Shown here: piece by piece, positions 26,423 to 34,881 of the stretch
Numbering within the stretch: the stretch's first letter is position 1
Layout: each line of letters opens with the position of its first letter
From: JANPCX01 sp046049865
GTDB taxonomy: Bacteria; Pseudomonadota; Gammaproteobacteria; Burkholderiales; Burkholderiaceae_C
Length of the DNA: 64,000 nucleotides
Direction of reading: 5' to 3'
Assembly: GCA_046049865.1 (NCBI GenBank)
Contig: JBJOQO010000010.1
Coordinates: 1 to 64,000 of the forward strand
The notes under the pieces: generated by a model
Databases searched by the model: none
What the model was told of the DNA's origin: nothing
Seen by the model: only the letters and a program-made list of their open reading frames with translations
Program-made: the position numbers and the translations under genes

Positions 26423-26565
26423 GATGATTCCTTATTCAATCTGACGCAGCATCTGTCGCAATGGCAGGCTGTGCGCGAGTCTGGCGAATGCTTTTTTTTG
26501 CGCTCAGACGGTGGGCTTCAAGACTTCAATGCTTTGCTGTATTGGCACAGCACTGAAACGACAAA

Positions 26566-26594
26566 GCCGACGGTGCCTTCAAGGCAACGCCGAC
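26566..26594 (-). terminator. Hairpin between rpsK and rpsD (attenuator or partial terminator)
   Basis: On the minus strand about 13 of 14 positions pair across a short loop, counting two G-U pairs, and TTTGTCGTTTC follows. It lies 39 bases after the rpsK stop and about 140 bases before rpsD. It may reduce read-through or serve as an S4-type leader structure. The T tract is interrupted, so strength is uncertain. Confidence 0.45.
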
Positions 26595-26632
26595 CAAAGG
26601 GAAAACTAATCAGTCGCCAATCTTTGGCTGCA

Positions 26633-27034
26633 TCAGATGCGGCGACGCTTCTGAGGACGGCAACCGTTGTGCGGCACCGGCGTCACGTCAGAGATCAAAT
26701 TGATGCGGATACCAAGAGAGGCCAGCGCACGCACAGACGACTCGCGACCAGGGCCTGGGCCCTTGATGCGCACATCAAGGTTCTTGATTCCTTGCTCTTG
26801 AGCCGCACGACCAGCCACCTCAGCCGCCACCTGGGCCGCGAAAGGTGTGCTCTTGCGTGAGCCTTTGAAGCCTTGGCCGCCACTGGAAGCCCAGGACAGC
26901 GCGCCGCCTTGGCGGTCTGTGATGGTGATGATGGTGTTGTTGAACGACGCATGCACATGGGCGATGCCGTCAGCAACATTCTTGCGGACTTTCTTACGCA
27001 CACGTTGTGCGGCGGTGTTCTGTGCTTTAGCCAT
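26633..27034 (-). CDS. rpsK: 30S ribosomal protein S11
   Basis: A 133-residue platform protein with the family run AHVHASFNNTIITITDRQG and the C-terminal DVTPVPHNGCRPQKRRRI (last 18 residues). It follows rpsM by 72 bases in the usual rpsM-rpsK-rpsD order. Confidence 0.98.
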   Translation of the reverse strand: MAKAQNTAAQRVRKKVRKNVADGIAHVHASFNNTIITITDRQGGALSWASSGGQGFKGSRKSTPFAAQVAAEVAGRAAQEQGIKNLDVRIKGPGPGRESSVRALASLGIRINLISDVTPVPHNGCRPQKRRRI

Positions 27035-27106
27035 ATGCTCTTTCTGTCAAATCTTGATCGATAAATGGGCGATCAAGCGGGTGGTGTTCAAGTAGGCCTA
27101 AACAGC

Positions 27107-27472
27107 TCACTTCTTCACCAGGGCACCCGACTTACGCGGACCCTTGCGGGTGCGTGCGTTGGTTTTTGTGCGCTGACCGCGAACGGGCAGCCCACGGCGA
27201 TGGCGAAAGCCGCGGTAGCAGCCCAAGTCCATCAAACGTTTGATGTTGATGGACATCTCACGGCGCAAATCACCTTCGATGGTCAAGCGACCAATTTCTT
27301 CACGGATCTTTTCCAGATCAGCATCGGTCAGGTCTTTGATCTTGCGATCAAAAGGTACAGCGCAGCTGGAGCAGATTTTCTGCGCCGTGGTGCGGCCAAT
27401 GCCGTAAATCGCAGTCAAGCCAATTTCGGTGTGCTTGTGCGGGGGAATGTTGATACCAGCAATACGTGCCAT
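27107..27472 (-). CDS. rpsM: 30S ribosomal protein S13
   Basis: A 121-residue head protein that contacts P-site tRNA through its basic C-terminal tail (TKTNARTRKGPRK). The start MARIAGINIPPHKHTEIGL is typical. It follows rpmJ. Confidence 0.98.
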   Translation of the reverse strand: MARIAGINIPPHKHTEIGLTAIYGIGRTTAQKICSSCAVPFDRKIKDLTDADLEKIREEIGRLTIEGDLRREMSINIKRLMDLGCYRGFRHRRGLPVRGQRTKTNARTRKGPRKSGALVKK

Positions 27473-27522
27473 GTTCGTCCTCTAATTCGCTCGTCGCGTC
27501 TCGTTCAATCGCAGGGCAAAAA

Positions 27523-27636
27523 TCAGCCCTGACGCTGTTTGTGGCGCGGATCAGTACAGATCACGCGCACCACACCCTTGCGACGGATGACCTTGCAATT
27601 CCGGCACATCTTCTTCACCGATGCTGCAACTTTCAT
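27523..27636 (-). CDS. rpmJ: 50S ribosomal protein L36
   Basis: This 37-residue protein is too short for most ORF lists but is plain in sequence: MKVAASVKKMCRNCKVIRRK then GVVRVICTDPRHKQRQG. The four zinc-ligand positions (Cys11, Cys14, Cys27, His32) are kept, so this is the zinc-binding form. It sits between infA and rpsM as in most bacteria, 50 bases ahead of rpsM. Confidence 0.95.
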   Translation of the reverse strand: MKVAASVKKMCRNCKVIRRKGVVRVICTDPRHKQRQG

Positions 27637-27726
27637 GCTCTTCTCCTAAGCCTTAAGCTCTGAGCCCCAGAAGGGACTCGTTCAAAAATCAAAACCACTT
27701 ACTCAAACAACTGGCGTACGCACCGG

Positions 27727-27945
27727 TTACTTGGCCCTGAAAACAATCCGCGCCCGCGTCAAGTCATAGGGCGTTAACTCTACGGTGACTTTGTCACCTG
27801 GAAGAATGCGGATGTAGTGCATGCGCATCTTCCCTGAAATATGCCCGAGCACCACGTGCCCGTTTTCTAACTTCACACGAAATGTGGCATTGGGGAGATT
27901 CTCAAGAATCTCGCCTTGCATTTGAATGACATCGTCTTTCGCCAT
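27727..27945 (-). CDS. infA: Translation initiation factor IF-1
   Basis: A 72-residue OB-fold protein that binds the ribosomal A site during initiation. The run MAKDDVIQMQGEILENLPNA at the start and GHISGKMRMHYIRILPGD are typical. Its place between secY and rpmJ is usual for betaproteobacteria. Confidence 0.97.
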   Translation of the reverse strand: MAKDDVIQMQGEILENLPNATFRVKLENGHVVLGHISGKMRMHYIRILPGDKVTVELTPYDLTRARIVFRAK

Positions 27946-27975
27946 GCCCGCCTTATCAATCAGTTCAAGCGAGCA

Positions 27976-29286
27976 TCAGCTCGGCTTGAAACTGGCTTTC
28001 TTCAACAAAGAGTCGTACTGCTGACTCATCACATAACTCTGTACTTGTGCCCAGAAATCCATGGTGACCACCACAATGATCAAGAGTGACGTACCACCAA
28101 AATAGAAAGGTACGTTGTACTTGAGCACCAAGAACTCAGGTAGCAAACACACTGCAGTGATGTAAACAGCGCCAGCCAGAGTCAGACGAGACAGGATCTT
28201 GTCGATGTGACGCGCTGTTTGATCACCCGGCCGAATACCCGGAATGAAGGCGCCGCTTTTCTTCAGGTTGTCTGCTGTTTCTTTGCTGTTGAACACCAGC
28301 GCGGTGTAGAAGAAGCAGAAGAAAACAATCGCGGCGGCATACAGCAATACGTAGATAGGCTGCCCTGGCGAGACCATGGCGGCGATGTCGCGCAACCAAC
28401 GCATACCATCACCGGTGGCAAACCAACCCACAACGGTTGCGGGCAACAAGATGATCGAGGAGGCAAAGATCGGGGGAATCACGCCTGACATATTGAGCTT
28501 GAGTGGCAAGTGCGACGACTGACCGCCGTAAACCTTGTTACCCACTTGGCGCTTGGCGTAATTGACCAGGATTTTCCGCTGGCCACGCTCAACAAACACC
28601 ACAGCGTAGGTCACAGCACCGACCAAGAAAACAATCAGCAGTCCAGCAAAAATGCTCATTGAACCACCGCTGACCAAGGTCCCAAACTGTGCCAATGCGC
28701 CAGGCAACCCAGCCGCAATACCGGCAAAGATCAGAATCGAGATGCCGTTACCCAAACCACGCTCGGTAATTTGCTCACCCAACCACATCAGGAACATGGT
28801 GCCAGCCACCAAACTAACGGTCGCAGTCAAACGGAAGCCAAAGCCCGGGGCGATCACCAGGCCAGCAGATCCCTCCAGCGCGATGGCGATACCCAGCGCC
28901 TGAAAGATGGCTAAACCCAACGTGCCATAGCGCGTGTACTGGGTGATCTTGCGACGACCCGCCTCGCCTTCCTTCTTCAGTGCTTCCAGCGTAGGCACCA
29001 CATAGGTCATCAACTGCATGATGATCGACGCAGAAATGTAGGGCATGATCCCCAGCGCCAACACCGAGAAGCGCGACAAAGCGCCACCGGAGAACATGTT
29101 GAGCAGGTTCAGGATGCCGCCTTGCTGACTCTGGAACAACTGCGCCAGCTGGTTCGGATCAATCCCGGGCACTGGAATGTGCGTGCCAATCCGGTACACC
29201 ACCAAAGCGAGCACCAAAAAGACAAGCCGACGACGGAGGTCGCCGAACTTACCACTTTTTGCGAGCTGGGTTGCGTTGGTAGCCAC
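27976..29286 (-). CDS. secY: Protein translocase subunit SecY
   Basis: A 436-residue ten-span membrane protein that forms the protein-conducting channel with SecE and SecG. Signatures include HIPVPGIDPNQL, FSVLALGIMPYISASIIMQL and the plug and gate regions. As usual it lies in the ribosomal cluster downstream of rplO, so channel synthesis is tied to ribosome synthesis. Confidence 0.98.
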   Translation of the reverse strand: MATNATQLAKSGKFGDLRRRLVFLVLALVVYRIGTHIPVPGIDPNQLAQLFQSQQGGILNLLNMFSGGALSRFSVLALGIMPYISASIIMQLMTYVVPTLEALKKEGEAGRRKITQYTRYGTLGLAIFQALGIAIALEGSAGLVIAPGFGFRLTATVSLVAGTMFLMWLGEQITERGLGNGISILIFAGIAAGLPGALAQFGTLVSGGSMSIFAGLLIVFLVGAVTYAVVFVERGQRKILVNYAKRQVGNKVYGGQSSHLPLKLNMSGVIPPIFASSIILLPATVVGWFATGDGMRWLRDIAAMVSPGQPIYVLLYAAAIVFFCFFYTALVFNSKETADNLKKSGAFIPGIRPGDQTARHIDKILSRLTLAGAVYITAVCLLPEFLVLKYNVPFYFGGTSLLIIVVVTMDFWAQVQSYVMSQQYDSLLKKASFKPS

Positions 29287-29323
29287 GGGGATTAGATTCC
29301 GAAAAGAATGCGAAGGTCAGCGA

Positions 29324-29755
29324 TCAGTTGACCGAACCGCCCAATGCCTCAATGGCGGCCTTGGCACCTGCGGTAGCACCAATGCCTTTGAGAACAATCT
29401 TGCGGGTCAATGTGCCGGTCTTAATGACTTTGACCGTCTTGGCCAACTCACCCACCAAACGCGCTTGTTTCAGCGACAGCAAATCAACTTCGTCGGCACC
29501 CAAGCGCTCGAGATCCGTCAGATTCACCTCTGCATTGAACTGCAACTGCGCCGACTTAAAGCCGCGCTTTGGAAGGCGACGCTGCAAAGGCATTTGACCG
29601 CCCTCAAAGCCCACCTTGTGGTAGCCGCCCGCACGTGATTTTTGACCCTTGTGGCCACGACCTGCAGTTTTACCCAAACCCGAACCAATGCCGCGACCGA
29701 CGCGGCGTTTGTAGTGGGTGGAGCCTTCAGCGGGCTTGATGGTGTTCAGTTCCAT
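29324..29755 (-). CDS. rplO: 50S ribosomal protein L15
   Basis: A 143-residue protein with MELNTIKPAEGS at the start and the glycine-rich RVGRGIGSGLGKTAGRGHKG segment. The ATG at 29755 is preferred to an upstream TTG because it is the family start and has a well-placed AAGGAA. It lies between rpmD and secY. Confidence 0.97.
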   Translation of the reverse strand: MELNTIKPAEGSTHYKRRVGRGIGSGLGKTAGRGHKGQKSRAGGYHKVGFEGGQMPLQRRLPKRGFKSAQLQFNAEVNLTDLERLGADEVDLLSLKQARLVGELAKTVKVIKTGTLTRKIVLKGIGATAGAKAAIEALGGSVN

Positions 29756-29782
29756 GATCTTCAATTCCTTCGCAGCAGTGCC

Positions 29783-29983
29783 TTAAAGCACCTTCACCAG
29801 ATAAGCCACCTTGGTGATCATGCCGCGCACAGCGGGCGTATCTTCCAATGTGAACTGGCTGTTCAGCTTGCGCAAACCCAAGCCGCGCACGGTGGCACGG
29901 TGGGACTCACGGGTGCCCGCAATACTGCGCACCAGCTTCACCGTCACGGTGTTTTTATCGCCCATTTTTTTGTCGCTCATCAT
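29783..29983 (-). CDS. rpmD: 50S ribosomal protein L30
   Basis: A 66-residue protein with VTVKLVRSIAGTRESHRATV and ending VAYLVKVL. Two adjacent ATG codons open the frame (29983 and 29980); the second gives MSDKK, the more usual start. It lies between rpsE and rplO. Confidence 0.95.
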   Translation of the reverse strand: MMSDKKMGDKNTVTVKLVRSIAGTRESHRATVRGLGLRKLNSQFTLEDTPAVRGMITKVAYLVKVL

Positions 29984-30003
29984 GTTTCTCCGTGCCTGCG
30001 GGT

Positions 30004-30522
30004 TCAGTTGAAGATCTGTTCGACCGTCAAACCGCGCTTGGCTGCAATGTTTGCAGGCGTGGTGGTGTTCTTGAGAGCATCCAAGGTGGCGCGAACCAAG
30101 TTGTAGGGGTTGTTAGAACCCAGGCTCTTGCAAACGATGTCAGTCACGCCCAACACTTCGAACACGGCGCGCATCGGGCCACCAGCAATGATGCCGGTGC
30201 CTGGTGCGGCGGGGGCCATCAGCACGCGTGAAGCGCCGTGCTCACCTTCCACCTTGTGGTGGATAGAACCGTTCTTGAGCGACACCTTGAACAGGTTGCG
30301 ACGGGCATCTTGCATGGCCTTGGTCACTGCCACGGGCACTTCTTTGGATTTGCCTTTGCCCATGCCAATCTTGCCATCGCCATCACCGACCACGGTCAAC
30401 GCTGCGAAACCGAGAATCCGACCACCCTTCACCACCTTGGTGACGCGGTTGACGGAAATCATCTTTTCCTTCAGGCCGTCTTCGCTGCCCTCTTGGGGGC
30501 CACGTGCTTGAAATTTAGCCAT
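30004..30522 (-). CDS. rpsE: 30S ribosomal protein S5
   Basis: A 172-residue protein important for decoding accuracy. The double-stranded RNA-binding-like N-terminal part (KMISVNRVTKVVKGGRILGF) and the C-terminal part with LGSNNPYNLVRATL are intact. It lies between rplR and rpmD. Confidence 0.98.
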   Translation of the reverse strand: MAKFQARGPQEGSEDGLKEKMISVNRVTKVVKGGRILGFAALTVVGDGDGKIGMGKGKSKEVPVAVTKAMQDARRNLFKVSLKNGSIHHKVEGEHGASRVLMAPAAPGTGIIAGGPMRAVFEVLGVTDIVCKSLGSNNPYNLVRATLDALKNTTTPANIAAKRGLTVEQIFN

Positions 30523-30553
30523 TTTGAATCCTTGCTATGCGCTTGCCTGGCGA

Positions 30554-30919
30554 TCAGAACTGGAGACCCGCTTCACGTGCCGCATCGGCCAAAGCCTTGA
30601 CGCGTCCGTGATAAGCAAAACCTGCGCGATCAAACGCCACTTTTTCAATCCCAGCGGCCTTCGCTTTTTCTGCTATGCGTTTGCCGATCAACGTAGCTGC
30701 GGCGACGTTTCCGCCTTTGCCCGAAGCGCCCAACTCTTTACGAATCGAACTCTCAGCAGTGGAGGCACTTGCCAACACCTTGGCACCGTCGTCAGAAATG
30801 ACGCTGGCATAAATGTGCAGATTGGTACGGAACACCGTCAAACGCGCAACGCGCTGGATGGCGATCCGAACCCGAGTCTGGCGGGAGCGACGAATGCGCT
30901 GATCTTTTTTGTTCAACAT
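30554..30919 (-). CDS. rplR: 50S ribosomal protein L18
   Basis: A 121-residue 5S rRNA-binding protein with RLTVFRTNLHIYASVISDDG and the C-terminal DRAGFAYHGRVKALADAARE. It lies between rplF and rpsE. Confidence 0.97.
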   Translation of the reverse strand: MLNKKDQRIRRSRQTRVRIAIQRVARLTVFRTNLHIYASVISDDGAKVLASASTAESSIRKELGASGKGGNVAAATLIGKRIAEKAKAAGIEKVAFDRAGFAYHGRVKALADAAREAGLQF

Positions 30920-30931
30920 GTCAAACGCCCC

Positions 30932-31465
30932 TTACTTCTTCTTGGTCTCTTTGAGGGAGACTTTTTCGTCGGAATAACGAATGCCCTTGCCTTTGTAGGG
31001 CTCTGGCGGACGGATGGCGCGAACTTCAGCGGCGATCTGACCCACCACTTGGCGGTCAGCACCTTTGATCACGATTTCCGTTTGCGTTGGGCATTCCACC
31101 TTGATACCAGCAGGCATGTCTTTGCCAACAGGGTGCGAAAAACCAATCTGCAAGTTGAGCTTCTGGCCCTGGGCTTGAGCGCGGAAACCAACGCCAACCA
31201 GGTTCAGTTTTTTCTCGAAACCCTTGCTCACGCCGTTGACCATATTGGCCAACAAAGCACGCATGGTGCCGGTCATGGCATCGGCTTCGGCAGAGTCGTT
31301 GGCGGCAGTAAAGCTCAGCACACCAGCGTCATTCTTCACACTGACCAAAGGATTCGCTACGCGAACCAAGGTGCCCAAGGCGCCTTTGACAGTAATTTGT
31401 TCGGCGTTCACCGACACGTCCACACCCTTGGGAATGGAGATAGGCATTTTTCCTACGCGGGACAT
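30932..31465 (-). CDS. rplF: 50S ribosomal protein L6
   Basis: A 177-residue protein with the start MSRVGKMPISIPKGV and the C-terminal RPPEPYKGKGIRYSDEKV signature. A longer frame to 31513 adds 16 residues overlapping the rpsH end region and is not used by the family. It lies between rpsH and rplR. Confidence 0.97.
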   Translation of the reverse strand: MSRVGKMPISIPKGVDVSVNAEQITVKGALGTLVRVANPLVSVKNDAGVLSFTAANDSAEADAMTGTMRALLANMVNGVSKGFEKKLNLVGVGFRAQAQGQKLNLQIGFSHPVGKDMPAGIKVECPTQTEIVIKGADRQVVGQIAAEVRAIRPPEPYKGKGIRYSDEKVSLKETKKK

Positions 31466-31481
31466 TTGCTTGACTCCTTTC

Positions 31482-31877
31482 TTAAGAGACGTAGCACAGC
31501 ACTTCGCCACCAATACCCACTTGGCGCGCTTTGCGGTCGGTCATGACGCCTTTGGGGGTGGTGACAATCGCCACGCCCAAACCGTTCATCACATTAGGAA
31601 TGTCGTGACGGCCTTTGTAGATGCGCAAGCCAGGGCGGCTCACACGCTCAATGTGCTCGATCACGGGACGGCCAGCGTAGTACTTCAGCGCGATTTGCAG
31701 CTGAGGTTTGGCTGGCTCACCTTGAATAGAAAAACCGTCGATGTAACCCTCGTCCTTCAACACCTGCGCGATGGCAGCTTTGATTTTGGACGACGGCATC
31801 ACAACGCTTGGCTTGTCAACCATCTGCGCGTTGCGGATGCGGGTCAACATGTCAGCGATAGGATCACTCATGCTCAT
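31482..31877 (-). CDS. rpsH: 30S ribosomal protein S8
   Basis: A 131-residue protein with SDPIADMLTRIRNAQ at the start and the C-terminal VGGEVLCYVS end. In E. coli S8 represses the spc operon through the rplE leader; the equivalent RNA was not recognised here. ATG 31877 or 31871 could be the true start. Confidence 0.97.
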   Translation of the reverse strand: MSMSDPIADMLTRIRNAQMVDKPSVVMPSSKIKAAIAQVLKDEGYIDGFSIQGEPAKPQLQIALKYYAGRPVIEHIERVSRPGLRIYKGRHDIPNVMNGLGVAIVTTPKGVMTDRKARQVGIGGEVLCYVS

Positions 31878-31895
31878 TCGAATATCTCCTACCGA

Positions 31896-32201
31896 TTACC
31901 AGCTGGCCTTGATGATGCCGGGGATGTCGCCCTTGAACGCCAGTTCACGGATCTTGTTACGACCCAAACCGAATTTGCGGAAGGTGCCACGAGGGCGACC
32001 TGTCAACTCGCAGCGGTTGCGCTGGCGGGTTGGGTAAGCGTTACGGGGCAACTGCTGCAGCGCCAGACGAGCTGCGTAACGCTCCTCGTCGGACTTTTTC
32101 GCGTCGTTGGCAGTGCCCTTGAGCTCTGCGTACTTTTTCGCGTACTTCGCAACCAGCTGCGTGCGCTTGAGTTCACGCTGAATAAGCGATGTCTTGGCCA
32201 C
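31896..32201 (-). CDS. rpsN: 30S ribosomal protein S14, GTG start
   Basis: A 101-residue long-form S14 without zinc cysteines, ending RKFGLGRNKIRELAFKGDIP plus eight residues. Family alignment puts the start at a GTG (32201-32199) encoding (M)AKTSLIQRELKR, with GAGGGG nearby upstream. The ATG start at 32267 would add 22 residues and overlap rplE. It lies between rplE and rpsH. Confidence 0.95.
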   Translation of the reverse strand: MAKTSLIQRELKRTQLVAKYAKKYAELKGTANDAKKSDEERYAARLALQQLPRNAYPTRQRNRCELTGRPRGTFRKFGLGRNKIRELAFKGDIPGIIKASW

Positions 32202-32211
32202 GTTCTGCCCC

Positions 32212-32790
32212 TCAGTTCTTGAACGGAAATTTGAACGCCGCGAGAAGGGCTTTGGCCTCTTCGTCACTTTTTGCGCTCGTTGTGATGCTGATGTTCAAAC
32301 CGCGCAGCGCATCCACCTTGTCGTAATCGACTTCAGGGAAAATGATTTGCTCTTTGACACCGATGTTGTAATTGCCGCGACCATCGAAGGAGCGACCAGA
32401 GATTCCACGGAAGTCGCGCACACGGGGCAGCGCCACGGTCACGAAACGATCCAGGAATTCATACATTTGAACGCCACGCAAGGTCACCATGCAACCAATG
32501 GGCACGCCGTCACGAATTTTGAAACCGGCAATCGCCTTCTTGGACTTGGTCACCACGGGCTTTTGTCCAGCGATTTTGGTCAAGTCGCTGACAGCGTGTT
32601 CCATGACCTTTTTGTCGGAAACCGCCTCACTCACACCCATATTCAAGGTGATTTTGGTCAAGCGCGGCACCTGCATGGGCGACTTGTAGCCAAATTTGGC
32701 GGAGAGTTCCGGGGCAATCTTGTCGCGATAGATCGCTTGAAGACGCGCCACTTTCGGGGCAGCTTGTTGTTGAGCCTGTTCTTTAGCCAT
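32212..32790 (-). CDS. rplE: 50S ribosomal protein L5
   Basis: A 192-residue 5S rRNA and P-site tRNA-contacting protein. The core begins ARLQAIYRDKIAPEL and includes GVPIGCMVTLRG and FPEVDYDKVDALRGLNI. It has a short Gln/Ala-rich N-terminal extension (MAKEQAQQQAAPKV) beyond the usual length of about 179. The ATG has AGAGGCGG upstream. It follows rplX. Confidence 0.97.
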   Translation of the reverse strand: MAKEQAQQQAAPKVARLQAIYRDKIAPELSAKFGYKSPMQVPRLTKITLNMGVSEAVSDKKVMEHAVSDLTKIAGQKPVVTKSKKAIAGFKIRDGVPIGCMVTLRGVQMYEFLDRFVTVALPRVRDFRGISGRSFDGRGNYNIGVKEQIIFPEVDYDKVDALRGLNISITTSAKSDEEAKALLAAFKFPFKN

Positions 32791-32800
32791 ATGCCGCCTC

Positions 32801-33145
32801 TTACGCCTTGATTTCTTCGCCGCTGGACTTGTAGACGCGAACGCCGTTGTCCTGGGTTTTGCGGGCTTGTTTCTCAGCGTCGCTGAGCAACTTGATGCCA
32901 ACACGATCCGCCTTGCCCGTTGCCGGGTTAAAAATGGCTACGTTGGACTGGTGAATCGACATCGTCTTGCTGACCACACCACCCGTGGCGCCTTTCATGG
33001 GGTTGGGCTTGACGTGTTTTTTCACCACGTTCACACCGTCCACCACAATGCGGTCTTCGTCGACACGCTGGGACACCGTCCCACGCTTGCCTTTGTCGCG
33101 ACCAGTCAACACGATGACCTGGTCGCCTTTGCGAATTTTGTTCAT
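32801..33145 (-). CDS. rplX: 50S ribosomal protein L24
   Basis: A 114-residue assembly-initiating protein with a KOW motif (GDQVIVLTGRDKGKRGTV). It follows rplN after 104 bases and precedes rplE. The length is slightly above the usual 105. Confidence 0.97.
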   Translation of the reverse strand: MNKIRKGDQVIVLTGRDKGKRGTVSQRVDEDRIVVDGVNVVKKHVKPNPMKGATGGVVSKTMSIHQSNVAIFNPATGKADRVGIKLLSDAEKQARKTQDNGVRVYKSSGEEIKA

Positions 33146-33249
33146 GAGCTTTTGTCCTGCTAGAGCCTGGCTGCTGTTTAGCTGCTGCTTGGCATATTGC
33201 CGAATGGGGCGCGTTGAAGCTGCGGTTGAAGTCGCGCTTACAGCCGCGC

Positions 33250-33618
33250 TTAGAGCACTTCAGGGGCCAGCGACACGATCTTCATGAAACGCTCGGTGCG
33301 CAGTTCGCGCGTGACCGGGCCGAAGATACGGGTGCCGATAGGCTCCAACTTGGCATTCAGAAGCACAGCGGCATTGCCGTCGAACTTCACCAAAGAGCCG
33401 TCTTGACGACGAACACCCTTGGCAGTACGAACGACCACAGCGCTATAAACCTCGCCTTTTTTGACGCGGCCGCGTGGCGCAGCCTCTTTGATGCTGACCT
33501 TGATGACGTCACCAATTCCAGCGTAGCGACGCTTGGAACCGCCGAGCACCTTGATGCACATGACGGATTTGGCGCCAGTGTTGTCTGCGACGTCGAGTCG
33601 CGATTGCATTTGAATCAT
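33250..33618 (-). CDS. rplN: 50S ribosomal protein L14
   Basis: A 122-residue protein with the diagnostic MIQMQSRLDVADNTGAKSVM. The frame is open upstream to 33750, but this ATG is the universal family start. It is the first gene of the spc-type segment and has its own strong promoter about 200 bases upstream. Confidence 0.98.
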   Translation of the reverse strand: MIQMQSRLDVADNTGAKSVMCIKVLGGSKRRYAGIGDVIKVSIKEAAPRGRVKKGEVYSAVVVRTAKGVRRQDGSLVKFDGNAAVLLNAKLEPIGTRIFGPVTRELRTERFMKIVSLAPEVL

Positions 33619-33927
33619 TTTGTGTTCCCAACTTGCACCCCGAGCACCCGCCACCGGGGCCAGTGCGTCGCGATCAGTCTTGGGCCCGTTGTTGTTTGCA
33701 GCCGCAAGTAGCTTATTGGCCTTTCGGCACCCAGCACCCGCAACCCACAAACCCCACTTGGGGCGAAGCCAAACTCTTTGTTTGCCGCTGCGGCGAACCA
33801 GAACTTTCAGCGAAGTCTGTGATTATCTACCTTTAGAAAGACACCTGTCAAGCCTTTTGCAAAAGCTTTTTGAGTTGCGGGCGGGTGCCAAGCGCCTTTA
33901 GTAGAGAGCCTTTGCTCAATTTGGAGC
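33619..33927. other. Long leader between the peroxiredoxin gene and rplN
   Basis: This 309-base gap is far larger than the other gaps in the ribosomal cluster. It carries the rplN promoter and leaves a leader of about 195 bases before rplN, rich in C and with several GGGG/CCCC stretches that could pair. An RNA-level control element is possible but none is recognised. No small gene is seen. Confidence 0.5.
33822..33851 (-). promoter_or_regulatory. Sigma-70 promoter of the spc segment (rplN onwards)
   Basis: On the minus strand a perfect TTGACA (33851-33846) and GATAAT (33827-33822) are 18 bases apart. It lies downstream of the peroxiredoxin gene and about 200 bases before rplN, so the spc genes can be expressed independently of that gene and of the S10 segment. 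Confidence 0.75.
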
Positions 33928-34443
33928 TTAGGCCAGCAACTGTTGCGCTTGTTTGAGCATCGTCGAGGCGTCGCTGACCTCAAATTTGCCTGGCCCCTCG
34001 ATGTTCAAGGACTTGACGACGCCGTCCACCACCAGCATGGAATACCGCTGCGAGCGTTGACCCATGCCATGGACCCCCAGATCCACGGTCAAACCAACCG
34101 CTTTGCTGAAATCACCGTTGCCGTCGGCCATCATGCGAACCTTGCCACCAGTTTTTTGATCGCGACCCCAAGCCCCCATCACAAAAGCATCGTTCACGGA
34201 GATACACCAGACTTCGTCAACGCCTGCTGCGCGCAAAGCGTCGTACTGGGCCAGATAACCTGGCACGTGCTGCGCAGAACAAGTGGGCGTGAAAGCTCCA
34301 GGAAGCGCGAACACGGCAATTTTTTTGCCGGCAGTCAGTGCGGCAATCTCAAAACTATTCGGGCCGAGAGAACAACCGTTGCCCTCCACTTCAATGAATT
34401 CTTTGAGCGAAGCAGCAGGCAATTTGTCACCGATTTTCAGCAT
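33928..34443 (-). CDS. Peroxiredoxin (Prx5-type)
   Basis: A 171-residue thiol peroxidase with the Prx5/AhpE-like layout and PGAFTPTCSAQHVPGY, where Cys55 is the peroxidatic cysteine. It reduces hydrogen and alkyl peroxides; a Cys in VWCISVND could act as a second thiol, though this residue is often structural. The gene interrupts the S10-spc ribosomal series between rpsQ and rplN. A terminator for rpsQ precedes it and a promoter for rplN follows, so it is transcribed as a separate unit. Confidence 0.93.
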   Translation of the reverse strand: MLKIGDKLPAASLKEFIEVEGNGCSLGPNSFEIAALTAGKKIAVFALPGAFTPTCSAQHVPGYLAQYDALRAAGVDEVWCISVNDAFVMGAWGRDQKTGGKVRMMADGNGDFSKAVGLTVDLGVHGMGQRSQRYSMLVVDGVVKSLNIEGPGKFEVSDASTMLKQAQQLLA

Positions 34444-34490
34444 GATGTTCTCCGGACGTTTAAATGAGTGTGCCGCGTACGGCAGTCGAT

Positions 34491-34529
34491 AAAAAAGGCT
34501 GGTCGCTATTTTGTCAGCGAACCAGCCTT
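34491..34529 (-). terminator. Terminator after rpsQ
   Basis: On the minus strand AAGGCTGGTTCGCT pairs with AGCGACCAGCCTT (one bulge) around an 8-base loop and is followed by six T residues. It lies about 65 bases past the rpsQ stop and ends the S10 segment before the peroxiredoxin gene. Confidence 0.88.
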
Positions 34530-34593
34530 GATGTTGTCGCAGCGTATAAAGGGCCTGCGCCGTAGCGGGGTTACCGCCAAATTCAACCCAGAA

Positions 34594-34881
34594 TCAAACC
34601 GCGCGGGCTTTTTCCACCAAGCGTGTCACGACCCAGGACTTGGTCTTGGAGATGGGACGGCTTTCAGCGATCTCAACCACATCACCCATCTTGTACTCGC
34701 CCTTTTCGTCATGGGCGTGGTACTTGCTGGACTTGGCCACAATCTTGCCGTAGAGCGCGTGCTTGGTGCGACGCTCAATCAGCACGGTGATGGTCTTGCT
34801 ACGTTTGTCGCTGACCACCTTGCCCACGAGGGTGCGGGTGTTCTTGGCGACTGGCGCGACTTCAGGTGTGGATGCGCTCAT
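34594..34881 (-). CDS. rpsQ: 30S ribosomal protein S17
   Basis: A 95-residue OB-fold rRNA binder with RTLVGKVVSDKRSKTITV and GDVVEIAESRPISKTKSW. Its ATG overlaps the rpmC stop (ATGA). It is the last gene of the S10 segment here, followed by a terminator rather than rplN. Confidence 0.97.
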   Translation of the reverse strand: MSASTPEVAPVAKNTRTLVGKVVSDKRSKTITVLIERRTKHALYGKIVAKSSKYHAHDEKGEYKMGDVVEIAESRPISKTKSWVVTRLVEKARAV

